This document shows, piece after piece, positions 9,671 through 17,703 of a stretch of DNA of 64,000 bases; within the stretch, counting starts at the first letter, position 1, and each line of letters opens with the position of its first letter. The translations under genes were made by a program, and so were the position numbers. The stretch is taken from the NCBI RefSeq assembly GCF_947496725.1, contig NZ_CANMDS010000001.1:682001-746000 (forward strand). Direction: 5' to 3'. The notes under the pieces were generated by a model. That model saw nothing but the letters and a program-made list of their open reading frames with translations. It was not told the origin of the DNA and did no database searches. Source of the DNA: an uncultured Dokdonia sp. (GTDB taxonomy: Bacteria > Bacteroidota > Bacteroidia > Flavobacteriales > Flavobacteriaceae).

Positions 9671-10648
9671 TTACTTCTTTCTATCTATCACATAATTTAC
9701 CATAAGCTCAAGCGAGTCACGGTATGTAGATTGAGGATAGGTCATAAGTATATCGAGCGCTTCTTGCTGTAACGCCTTCATTTTTGATATCGCATAATCG
9801 AGACCGCCATTATCTTTTACAAAGGCAATCACTTCTTTTACACGCTTCTTATCTGTATTCTTATTTTTTATACTATTGATAAGCCAGTCCTTCTCTTTTT
9901 TTGAAACTGTATTAAGTACATATATAAGCGGTAAGGTCATTTTTTGTTCCTTAATATCAATACCTGTAGGCTTACCTATTTTTGCAGTACCATAATCAAA
10001 GAGGTCATCTTTTATTTGAAAAGCCATCCCTATGAGCTCTCCAAATTTATGCATACGCTTTACTTCCTTACCTTTTGCGTGAACGGCTTGAGCACCCATT
10101 GCACAGCAGGCCGCAATAAGTGTTGCAGTTTTTTGTCTAATGATCTCGTAGTACAACTCTTCTGTGATATCTAGTTTTCTTGCCTTTTCGATCTGGAGTA
10201 GTTCTCCTTCAGAAATTTCGCGTACAGCGACAGAGATAATTTGTAATAAATCTGTGTCACCATTATCTATAGAAAGGAGTAATCCTTTTGAAAATAAGAA
10301 ATCACCCACTAATACAGCAATCTTATTTTTCCATAAAGCATTAAGTGAAAAGAAGCCGCGACGCATATTACTATCGTCTACCACATCATCGTGCACGAGG
10401 CTTGCCGTATGTATTAATTCTATAACAGAGGCGCCTCGATATGTACGATCATTTACCTCACCGTTATTCATCATTTTTGCAGTAAGAAAAACAAACATAG
10501 GCCGCATTTGCTTACCCTTACGATTTACGATATAGTGTGTGATACGATTAAGAAGCGCGACTTTAGAGCGCATAGAAAGGGCAAACTTTTCTTCAAAAAG
10601 CTCCATTTCATAGGCTATGGGTTCTTTAATTTGAGCTACTACTTTCAT
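9671..10648 (-). CDS. Polyprenyl (octaprenyl-type) diphosphate synthase
   Basis: Trans-isoprenyl chain elongating enzyme, 325 residues. First aspartate-rich motif LVHDDVVDDSNMRRG (DDx4D type, around residue 85), second IKDDLFDYG (around 215), and the KTATLIAACC helix between them. The long-chain group (IspB-like) makes the quinone side chain; together with the ubiE gene 6 kb away this fits menaquinone synthesis, but chain length cannot be read from sequence. Divergent from the T9SS cargo gene. Confidence 0.9.
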   Translation of the reverse strand: MKVVAQIKEPIAYEMELFEEKFALSMRSKVALLNRITHYIVNRKGKQMRPMFVFLTAKMMNNGEVNDRTYRGASVIELIHTASLVHDDVVDDSNMRRGFFSLNALWKNKIAVLVGDFLFSKGLLLSIDNGDTDLLQIISVAVREISEGELLQIEKARKLDITEELYYEIIRQKTATLIAACCAMGAQAVHAKGKEVKRMHKFGELIGMAFQIKDDLFDYGTAKIGKPTGIDIKEQKMTLPLIYVLNTVSKKEKDWLINSIKNKNTDKKRVKEVIAFVKDNGGLDYAISKMKALQQEALDILMTYPQSTYRDSLELMVNYVIDRKK

Positions 10649-10778
10649 TATAGTAAAGATACCACTTACAAATAGGATTGTATTTATAAACTTATTGTAT
10701 AGATAGTGTTAAATTTTCATTAAGAACCTATAATTTCTGTACCTTAAGCCTCGTATTAATAATCCTAATTAAAAAAAT

Positions 10779-11627
10779 ATGAAAAAAATTACTCTTATTG
10801 CTGCTTTTCTAGCAGCCTTTACTATGAATGCTCAGTTTACCGATGACTTTGAAGCGGAAACCGTTGATGCTACCGAATTTGCAAATTGGAACTCTATTGA
10901 CGTAGATGGAGATGGGAATTTTTGGGAAGTTGGAGATATAGATGCGGCAGCTACGGGTGCTGAAATGTCAATACTAGATGGACTTGTAGCTGACTCAGAC
11001 TCTTGGGAAGGAGCAGCATTCACGCCTGACAACATATTAGTTTCTAAAGTTGCTATTGATCTTGCGGCTGATGCATCTACGCTATCCTTTACAATGGGAA
11101 CATATCAAACTAACGGAAGTTTTATTGCTGATAGATTACAAGTATATCTTACTGCTACAGACAATGTTGATGATATTGTTACAGATACACCAATTTTTGA
11201 TATGACAGTTGGCGATGTAACTGCAGCTACAGATGGACCAAGTGCAGCAACTACAATAGATATTGATATTTCAGGATTTGCTGGACAATCACTTTTCTTA
11301 GCATTCCGTCATTTTGATTCAGTTGATGAAAATTCAGTACTTCTTGATGACGTTACAATTGATGGTGTATTAGCAAATGAAGATGTTTCTAATATAGCAT
11401 CATTTAGCCATTACAACGTGCAGGATGGAAATGGATTAAGACTTGTTTCTAATGCTCCAATGCAAATGATTACAATTTTTAATGTATTAGGTCAGAAAAC
11501 TTTATCTACTACACTTGAAGACACGACAGACAGAATAGTAGACATCTCAAGCCTTAGAACTGGAGTTTATATTGCACAAGTAACTGTAGGTGACAACACA
11601 GAAACTTTGAAGATTATCAAAAAATAA
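10779..11627 (+). CDS. Secreted protein with choice-of-anchor-J-like domain and T9SS type A sorting tail
   Basis: 282 residues. Signal peptide MKKITLIAAFLAAFTMNA. Residues ~22-195 have the acidic FEAETVDATEFANWNSID...DGDGNFWEV pattern and closing VLLDDVTIDGV of choice-of-anchor-J/MAM-like beta-sandwich domains. Residues ~205-282 are a type A sorting domain: NVLGQKTLS, then VDISSLRTGVYIAQVTVG and terminal ETLKIIKK. This predicts export across the outer membrane by the type IX system and probable surface anchoring or release. Very aspartate-rich. Function unknown beyond an adhesin-like guess. Confidence 0.85.
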   Translation: MKKITLIAAFLAAFTMNAQFTDDFEAETVDATEFANWNSIDVDGDGNFWEVGDIDAAATGAEMSILDGLVADSDSWEGAAFTPDNILVSKVAIDLAADASTLSFTMGTYQTNGSFIADRLQVYLTATDNVDDIVTDTPIFDMTVGDVTAATDGPSAATTIDIDISGFAGQSLFLAFRHFDSVDENSVLLDDVTIDGVLANEDVSNIASFSHYNVQDGNGLRLVSNAPMQMITIFNVLGQKTLSTTLEDTTDRIVDISSLRTGVYIAQVTVGDNTETLKIIKK

Positions 11628-11645
11628 TTCTTGATATCTAGATAT

Positions 11646-11677
11646 AAAAAAAGCGACTCAATTGAGTCGCTTTTTTT
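11646..11677. terminator. Bidirectional terminator
   Basis: AAAAAAAGCGACTCAA pairs with TTGAGTCGCTTTTTTT; nearly perfect palindrome between convergent genes. Confidence 0.9.
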
Positions 11678-11700
11678 ATGTCTTATTTTGAGTTTACCAA

Positions 11701-12741
11701 CTACTGCTTATTTGCAAGTTGTCCGCAAGCGGCATCTATATCTTTACCACGTGATCTTCTCACTGTTACAGTGACTCCATTTGCTTCAAGTACATCTACA
11801 TAACGGTCTATAGCTTGAGGGTTTGCTTGTTGAAACTGACCATCATCTATAGGGTTGTACTCTATGATATTTACTTTACTAGGCACTGCTTTACAAAAGT
11901 CTAAAAGTGCGTCTATATCTATCTGTCTATCATTTATGCCATCCCAAACTACATACTCATAGGTAATGCGCTTTCCAGTTTTTTCATACCAGTAAATAAG
12001 CGCTTCTTTGAGATCTGCGAGTGGCATTTGCTCATTAAAGGGCATAATCTCTGTACGTACATCATCTAGTGCAGAGTGCAGCGATACAGCAAGATTAAAC
12101 TTCACCTCTTCGTCTGCCATTTTTTTAATAATCTTAGGCACACCAGAGGTAGAGACTGTAATTCTCTTAGGTGACATACCAAGTCCTTCTGGATCTGTGA
12201 TCTTATCTATAGCCTTAATCACATTATTATAATTCATTAATGGCTCTCCCATCCCCATAAAAACAATGTTAGACAGGGGTCTATCGTGATATAACTTACT
12301 TTGCCTATCTATGACCACCACTTGATCTACGATCTCATCTGGGTTGAGATTACGCATTCTCTTTAATCTCGCTGTCGCACAAAATTTACAATTAAGACTA
12401 CAACCTACTTGTGAAGATACACAGGCGGTTGTTCTACTCTTAGTAGGTATTAAAACAGACTCAACCGTAAGACCATCGTGCAGCTTTACAGCGTTCTTTA
12501 TAGTACCATCACTACTACGTTGCATCTGGTCAACACGTATATGGTTAATCACAAAATGCTCATCTAGTAAGATGCGTGTCTCCTTTGAGATATTAGTCAT
12601 ATCTACAAAGTCGTGTGCGCCCTTTTGCCATAACCACTCATAAACCTGATTACCTCTAAAGGCTTTATCACCTTGGTCTACAAAAAAAGTTCTAAGATCT
12701 TCTTTGGTTAATTTACGTATGTCTTTCTTTTCTGTTTTCAC
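11701..12741 (-). CDS. rlmN: 23S rRNA (adenine2503-C2)-methyltransferase RlmN
   Basis: Radical-SAM enzyme methylating A2503 of 23S rRNA (and A37 of some tRNAs). 346 residues with a GTG start (MKTEKKDIRKLTKEDL). The iron-sulfur motif CSLNCKFC is around residue 112; VFMGMGEPLMNY, ITVSTSGVPKII and LAVSLHSA follow in the normal order; the substrate-radical cysteine is near the C-terminus (DIDAACGQL). Stands alone, with a terminator shared at its 3' end. Confidence 0.95.
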   Translation of the reverse strand: MKTEKKDIRKLTKEDLRTFFVDQGDKAFRGNQVYEWLWQKGAHDFVDMTNISKETRILLDEHFVINHIRVDQMQRSSDGTIKNAVKLHDGLTVESVLIPTKSRTTACVSSQVGCSLNCKFCATARLKRMRNLNPDEIVDQVVVIDRQSKLYHDRPLSNIVFMGMGEPLMNYNNVIKAIDKITDPEGLGMSPKRITVSTSGVPKIIKKMADEEVKFNLAVSLHSALDDVRTEIMPFNEQMPLADLKEALIYWYEKTGKRITYEYVVWDGINDRQIDIDALLDFCKAVPSKVNIIEYNPIDDGQFQQANPQAIDRYVDVLEANGVTVTVRRSRGKDIDAACGQLANKQ

Positions 12742-12834
12742 GATGCAAAGGTACGGAGTTGTTTGTTGTTTCCCGCACTAGATCTTATGGATACAACCAG
12801 GTCGTAATACTACATCCATCATAAAGCAATAAAA

Positions 12835-12850
12835 CCCTCTATAATGAGGG
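12835..12850 (-). terminator. Short terminator after the class V aminotransferase
   Basis: Minus strand CCCTC-attata-GAGGG followed by TTTTATT. Confidence 0.6.
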
Positions 12851-12879
12851 CTGTATTATTTTAAATATGTTAGTCGATA

Positions 12880-14043
12880 TTAAACGAGACTATCTTGAAA
12901 TGTTCTAAGACTTACTCCCATTTCAAAAGGATAGTTCTGAGATTGTAGCGCACGCTCTAGCGCTCCTAGCACGGCTAGTAAATCATTAGATGATACAGAC
13001 CCCATATGCCCTACTCTAAAATATGTTGTCTTAATTTCAGAAAGCAATCCTCCTGCTACGATAACATCATCTGCTACCATATGTGCTCGAAGTAACGCTC
13101 CATCTATATTTTTTGGATAATAAACAGCTGTTAGTGTATGAGCAGCGATCACATCTTCTATAGGTAAAATAGATAAATTAAGAGAGGCTATTCCAGCTCT
13201 AAAGGCTCGAGCAAGCCTTTTATGTCTTTGTACTCTCGCACCCATCCCCTCATCACAAATAATACCCAAACTTTTCTCTAAGGCCAAAATAAGATTTACA
13301 GGCGGTGTTCCAAAATAAGAAGGTCTCCCTTCTTGATAAGCAATCATAATAGGCAGCCAGTTATTCCAAGAAGCATAATAGTTACCTACGGGTGTTTTTC
13401 TATTTTTCCAGACGTCTAGCGCTTTTTGAGAAGCAACAAGCAGTGCAAGCCCCGGCGGTACGCCTATGGCTTTTTGAGATCCAGTTAATACCACATCTAC
13501 TCCCCACTTTTCTTGTAAAATTTCTTCCCCTGCTACAGAGCATACCCCGTCAAGTATAGTGAGTACTCCATACTTTTGCGCAAGCTTACATATAGCCTCT
13601 GGCGCTACCATAACTCCTGTAGATGTATCTACGTGTGTAAACGTGAGTAATTTATAGGAGCCTTCTTTGAGCGTTTCCTCTATAATATCTAAAGGCACTA
13701 CTTCACCTATAGGCGCACTAAGAACCGTAGTTTCTGCGCCATAAGTTTCTAAAATATCTTTAAACCGCTCACCAAAATATCCGGTAGAAATGACAAGCGC
13801 ACTATCTCCTTTCTCAATAAGGTTAGACGCCGCCATATCCATAGCTAGCGTTCCGCTTCCGGCAACTATAAAGGGCTGACCACTAGTTGATTTCCAAACT
13901 TCCTTCATCATATCTAGAGCGTTTCCAAAAACGTCTATAAAATTTGGCGCAACGTGACTTGTGGTAGGCACAGCCATTGCTTGCAATACATCTGGTTCAA
14001 ACTCTATTGGTCCAGGTATCATAAGTAATTTTCTGCTTTTCAT
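12880..14043 (-). CDS. Class V aminotransferase, alanine/serine-glyoxylate aminotransferase-like
   Basis: PLP-dependent fold type I enzyme, 387 residues from ATG 14043 (MKSRKLLMIPGPIEFEPDVL); a TTG 9 bases earlier is the alternative. The opening PGP motif, GSGTLAMDMA, LDGVCSVAGE and the Schiff-base lysine in TGSQKAIGVPPGLALL are typical of the alanine-glyoxylate / serine-glyoxylate aminotransferase group. It lies directly downstream of aceA and aceB on the same strand, so removing or supplying glyoxylate by transamination to glycine is a reasonable role. An internal structured element and terminator separate it from aceA, so it may have its own promoter. Confidence 0.85.
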   Translation of the reverse strand: MKSRKLLMIPGPIEFEPDVLQAMAVPTTSHVAPNFIDVFGNALDMMKEVWKSTSGQPFIVAGSGTLAMDMAASNLIEKGDSALVISTGYFGERFKDILETYGAETTVLSAPIGEVVPLDIIEETLKEGSYKLLTFTHVDTSTGVMVAPEAICKLAQKYGVLTILDGVCSVAGEEILQEKWGVDVVLTGSQKAIGVPPGLALLVASQKALDVWKNRKTPVGNYYASWNNWLPIMIAYQEGRPSYFGTPPVNLILALEKSLGIICDEGMGARVQRHKRLARAFRAGIASLNLSILPIEDVIAAHTLTAVYYPKNIDGALLRAHMVADDVIVAGGLLSEIKTTYFRVGHMGSVSSNDLLAVLGALERALQSQNYPFEMGVSLRTFQDSLV

Positions 14044-14130
14044 AATTTTCAATAATATGTTAAGGCTCTTTTCTGAAGTGAGTAAATCATTACATAAAGA
14101 TGCTCATTATAATGATACAACTTTTTAGGT

Positions 14131-14152
14131 TTACGCTTTCGCGAAAGCGTAA
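14131..14152. repeat. Iterated palindrome copy 6 (perfect, 22-bp extended symmetry)
   Basis: Perfect 16-mer flanked symmetrically by TTA...TAA; between aceA and the aminotransferase. Confidence 0.92.
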
Positions 14153-14180
14153 TAACACCCCACACAGCCATTATACAAAT

Positions 14181-14250
14181 AAGAAATTCCAGCCAGATAG
14201 TGTAAACCAATACTTCCTACCAAAGACTATATCTGGACTGAAATTTCTTT
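14181..14250. repeat. Long interrupted inverted repeat between aceA and the aminotransferase
   Basis: AAGAAATTCCAGCCAGATA (14181-14199) and TATCTGGACTGAAATTTCTT (14231-14250) are complementary with two small irregularities, leaving a loop of about 30 nt. On the minus strand it would be in the leader of the aminotransferase or the tail of aceA. Confidence 0.7.
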
Positions 14251-14261
14251 AATTTCAAAAA

Positions 14262-14283
14262 GACGATGAGAGCAAGCATCGCC
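14262..14283 (-). terminator. Terminator after aceA
   Basis: Minus strand GGCGATG-cttgctct-CATCGTC followed by TTTTTG. Confidence 0.7.
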
Positions 14284-14307
14284 TTCTTACAACAAATTGA
14301 GGTTTAC

Positions 14308-15918
14308 TTACTCTGCGAGCACAGCCTTTTGCTTTGTTACGGGTTCTTTTACAGTAAACTGGTTACTAGTATTATTTGCTCCACCAGCCTTAAGAGCTCT
14401 GTCTCCTGCATAAAATGTTTTGTGATCATCTCCCAGATCTGAGCCAGCCATTCTCTGGTGTTTTACGCAAGAAACACCTTTGCGTATTTCTTCTCTCTGC
14501 ACATCTTTTACGTAGGCTAGCATACCTTGATCTCCAAAATAGCCTTCGGTAAGATTATTCATATGCAACGCAGTGGTGTGATATGTAGGCAATGTAATAA
14601 GGTGGTGGAAGATACCAGCCTCTCTTGCACCATCCATCTGGAAGGTTTTAATCTTCTCATCTGCACGGTGTGATAACTCTGTATTATCATACTCTACATC
14701 CATAAGATTATTACGGTCATAAGCTGTCATATTCTCTCCTTCTTCTAGCATCTCATCATAAGCTTGATTACGGAAATTGAGTGTCCAATTAAATGACGGT
14801 GAGTTGTTGTATACCAGCTTTGCATTGGGCATTACCGCTCTCACTCTGTTAACCATATGAGCGATTTGCTTTACATTAGGTGTAGGGGTTTCTATCCATA
14901 AAAGATCTGCTCCATTTTGTAGACTCGTAATACAATCTAGTACTACACGATCTATATTTGTTCCGTTTTTGAATTTATACAATCCGTTAGGTAGTCTTAC
15001 TGGACGTACAATTTTACCATCGCGTTTTAGCAGCACATCATCTTCTTTTGCAGTAGCAATATCTATCTCTTCTGCCTCTACAAAGGCAAGATATTGTGAT
15101 GCAAGATCTCCTGGCTCCTGACTTACCGGTAGCTTTTGAGTAAGACCAGCCCCCTCAGAGTCTGTTCTTGCTACAATGACACCTTGCTCTACTCCTAGTT
15201 CTAAAAAGGCATAGCGTAGTGCATTAATTTTTGCAATAAAATCTTCGTGTGGCACGGTTACTTTTCCATCTTGGTGCCCGCACTGCTTAGCGTCAGACAC
15301 TTGATTTTCTATTTGAAGAGCACAAGCACCTGCTTCTATCATTTTTTTGGCGAGAATGTAAGTTGCCTCTTCATTACCAAAACCTGCATCAATATCTGCA
15401 ATGATAGGCACAACGTGCGTCTCATAATTATCTATTTGATCCTGCACATCTTCACCAGCATCTAGACGACGAAATAGATCGTTGAGCTCTACAGCATCTG
15501 CCTGGCGTAAAAAAGTGTAAATCTCTTCTATTAACTTAGGCACGGCAGTTTTTTCGTGCATAGATTGATCTGGTAATGGCCCTAGTTCTGAACGTAAAGC
15601 GGCAACCATCCATCCAGAAAGATATAAGTATTTTTTATTTGTAGTGCCGTGATGCTTCTTTACAGCAATCATTTTTTGCTGCGCTACAAACCCGTGCCAG
15701 CAACCTAGTGATTGCGTATAATTCATAGGGTTTGCATCATATTCTTCCATATCCTTACGCATAATAGCTGCGGTGTATCTGGCAATATCAAGACCGGTTT
15801 TAAATCTATTTTGCACCGACATACGAGCCGTGTTTTCTGGGCTTATAGAACTCCACGAGTTTCCGTGCTTTGCTTTAAGTGTACGAATAACTTCAAGGGC
15901 TGAATTATAATTTGACAT
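14308..15918 (-). CDS. aceA: Isocitrate lyase (long form)
   Basis: Cleaves isocitrate to glyoxylate and succinate, the first step of the glyoxylate shunt used for growth on acetate, fatty acids or other C2 units. 536 residues, about 100 longer than the E. coli enzyme, matching the long subgroup known from Pseudomonas. The catalytic loop reads KQCGH (residues 211-215, nucleophile Cys213) rather than KKCGH, which is normal for that subgroup. Substrate motifs WIETPTPN and LVYNNSPSFNW are present. aceB lies 64 bp upstream on the same strand, so an aceBA operon is likely. Confidence 0.96.
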   Translation of the reverse strand: MSNYNSALEVIRTLKAKHGNSWSSISPENTARMSVQNRFKTGLDIARYTAAIMRKDMEEYDANPMNYTQSLGCWHGFVAQQKMIAVKKHHGTTNKKYLYLSGWMVAALRSELGPLPDQSMHEKTAVPKLIEEIYTFLRQADAVELNDLFRRLDAGEDVQDQIDNYETHVVPIIADIDAGFGNEEATYILAKKMIEAGACALQIENQVSDAKQCGHQDGKVTVPHEDFIAKINALRYAFLELGVEQGVIVARTDSEGAGLTQKLPVSQEPGDLASQYLAFVEAEEIDIATAKEDDVLLKRDGKIVRPVRLPNGLYKFKNGTNIDRVVLDCITSLQNGADLLWIETPTPNVKQIAHMVNRVRAVMPNAKLVYNNSPSFNWTLNFRNQAYDEMLEEGENMTAYDRNNLMDVEYDNTELSHRADEKIKTFQMDGAREAGIFHHLITLPTYHTTALHMNNLTEGYFGDQGMLAYVKDVQREEIRKGVSCVKHQRMAGSDLGDDHKTFYAGDRALKAGGANNTSNQFTVKEPVTKQKAVLAE

Positions 15919-15982
15919 AGTATTAAGTATTAAGAGATTATTTTATTTAAAAGCCTGTAAGGCTATTCTATATAGATTGTGT

Positions 15983-17578
15983 TTATAAATAGGTGTATGC
16001 TGGTGTGGTTAAAAATTCTTCAAAATCTTCTGATAAGACGAGATCATTAAAAAGATTAAAAGCATTTTCAAATTGGGTTGCCTCTATCTTATCTGCACCC
16101 ACCTCTGTTATTATTTTTTCTACCTCTTCATCAAAAAGCATTGTGTACAGATCTTTAGTAAGCACATTTCCATCCTCTAAGACGGCTTTATTTTTAAGCC
16201 AGTGCCAGATTTGAGTTCTTGAGATTTCGGCTGTAGCAGCATCTTCCATAAGGTGATAGAGTGCCACTGCTCCCTGGCCACTAAGCCAAGCATTGAGATA
16301 CAGAATACCTACGTTGATATTTTTACGAACCCCCTCCTCTGTAACAGTACCTTCTGGAATAGCTATAAGATCATTTGCCGTGACGGTTATATCATCTCTT
16401 GTGACTTCCATCTGGTTAGCTGCTGGCATATATGCATTAAACTCATCTATCGCAACTTGCACCAGTGCTGGATGCGCTACCCAGGTACCATCGTGTCCAT
16501 TTTTCACCTCACGCTCTTTGTCCTTTCTTACTTTTTCTAAAGCTGCCTTATTTGCCTGAGGGTTGTTTTTTATTGGTACTTGTGCTGCCATACCACCTAT
16601 GGCTAAGATTTTTCTTTTGTGACAGCGTTGTATAACAAGTTTTGAATAGGCATCCATAAATGGTGCGGTCATCCCTACCTGGTCACGATTAGGCACTAAG
16701 AAGTTTGGATCATTTCTAAACTTCTTGATGTATGAGAATATATAATCCCAACGCCCACAGTTAAGACCTACGATGTGGTCTTTTAATTCATAAATAATTT
16801 CATCTAGCTGGTGACTTGCTGTAATAGTTTCTATAAGTACTGTACATTTTATTGTACCTATAGGTAACTCCAGGTACTCTTGTGCAAACTCAAATACATC
16901 ATTCCAGAGTCTTGCCTCTAGATAGTGCTCTAGCTTTGCCAGATAGAAATAAGGCGCTGTGTTATTTTTTAAAAGTTGGGAAACGTTTGTAAAAAAGTAT
17001 AATCCAAAATCTACCAGTGAACCCGATACTTCAACATTATCTATAAGTAAATGCTTCTCATTGAGATGCCATCCTCTAGGTCTTACTAGTAAGGTGGCAA
17101 CCTCATCGTTAAGTGTATATTTTTTATCCTTAGTAGGGTGATGATATGTTATCGTTTTATTTACAGCATCACGAAGATTAATCTGGCCTTCCATCACATT
17201 CTGCCAGCTAGGTGCGGTACTATCTTCTAGATCTGCCATAAAAGTTCTTGCTCCAGAGTTGAGCGCATTTATAACCATTTTACGATCTGTAGGCCCAGTA
17301 ATCTCCACTCTTCTGTCTTGCAAGTCGTGAGGAATCTCTCCTGCAACCCACTCCCCCTCTCTAATATCTTTCGTCTCAGTTGGGAATAAAGGTTTCTCAC
17401 CTTGATCAAACAATAGCTGCTGTTGCTCTCTTGCTTGTAGTAATTCTAACCGTCTGGAATTAAACCGTTCGTGAAGGGCTTTTATAAAGTCTAAAGCTTC
17501 ATCTGTTAATATCTCTGAGTAATAGCTTTTAACATTACGGTTAAAACTTATTGCATACTGGTTTATTTCTGGTGCCAT
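15983..17578 (-). CDS. aceB: Malate synthase A
   Basis: Condenses glyoxylate with acetyl-CoA to malate, the second shunt reaction. 531 residues, the normal A-isoform size. Motifs: FMADLEDSTAPSW and LLVRPRGWHL (residues ~115-180), LNCGRWDYIFSYIKK in the TIM barrel, and the catalytic aspartate region HLMEDAATAEISR near residue 455. Read divergently from the RamB/ScfR-like gene across a 125-bp gap that contains a perfect 14-bp palindrome, the probable operator controlling aceBA. Confidence 0.96.
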   Translation of the reverse strand: MAPEINQYAISFNRNVKSYYSEILTDEALDFIKALHERFNSRRLELLQAREQQQLLFDQGEKPLFPTETKDIREGEWVAGEIPHDLQDRRVEITGPTDRKMVINALNSGARTFMADLEDSTAPSWQNVMEGQINLRDAVNKTITYHHPTKDKKYTLNDEVATLLVRPRGWHLNEKHLLIDNVEVSGSLVDFGLYFFTNVSQLLKNNTAPYFYLAKLEHYLEARLWNDVFEFAQEYLELPIGTIKCTVLIETITASHQLDEIIYELKDHIVGLNCGRWDYIFSYIKKFRNDPNFLVPNRDQVGMTAPFMDAYSKLVIQRCHKRKILAIGGMAAQVPIKNNPQANKAALEKVRKDKEREVKNGHDGTWVAHPALVQVAIDEFNAYMPAANQMEVTRDDITVTANDLIAIPEGTVTEEGVRKNINVGILYLNAWLSGQGAVALYHLMEDAATAEISRTQIWHWLKNKAVLEDGNVLTKDLYTMLFDEEVEKIITEVGADKIEATQFENAFNLFNDLVLSEDFEEFLTTPAYTYL

Positions 17579-17634
17579 CCTTTGATGTTTTAAATTCTAC
17601 ACCACAATGTTAAAAAAAATACTTTGATTAAAAA

Positions 17635-17648
17635 AGCGAACGTTCGCT
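17635..17648. promoter_or_regulatory. Palindromic operator candidate between aceB and its divergent regulator
   Basis: AGCGAACGTTCGCT is a perfect 14-bp palindrome 57 bp before aceB. A third half-site, TTCGCAAAAAGC at 17677-17688, repeats the TTCGCTAAAAAT half (17643-17654) and directly precedes the regulator's -7 box. Confidence 0.65.
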
Positions 17649-17690
17649 AAAAATATATTTTCACTAAAATTAAGTATTCGCAAAAAGCCT

Positions 17691-17698
17691 TATATTTG
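17691..17698 (+). promoter_or_regulatory. -7 promoter box of the aceBA regulator
   Basis: TATATTTG, exact TAnnTTTG match ending only 5 bases before the ATG at 17704, so the transcript would have almost no leader. Confidence 0.6.
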
Positions 17699-17703
17699 TG
17701 TAT

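Noticed and set aside
14308-15918. KQCGH in isocitrate lyase as a mutated active site
   Set aside because: The nucleophile Cys and flanking Gly-His are intact and this variant is normal in the long subgroup.
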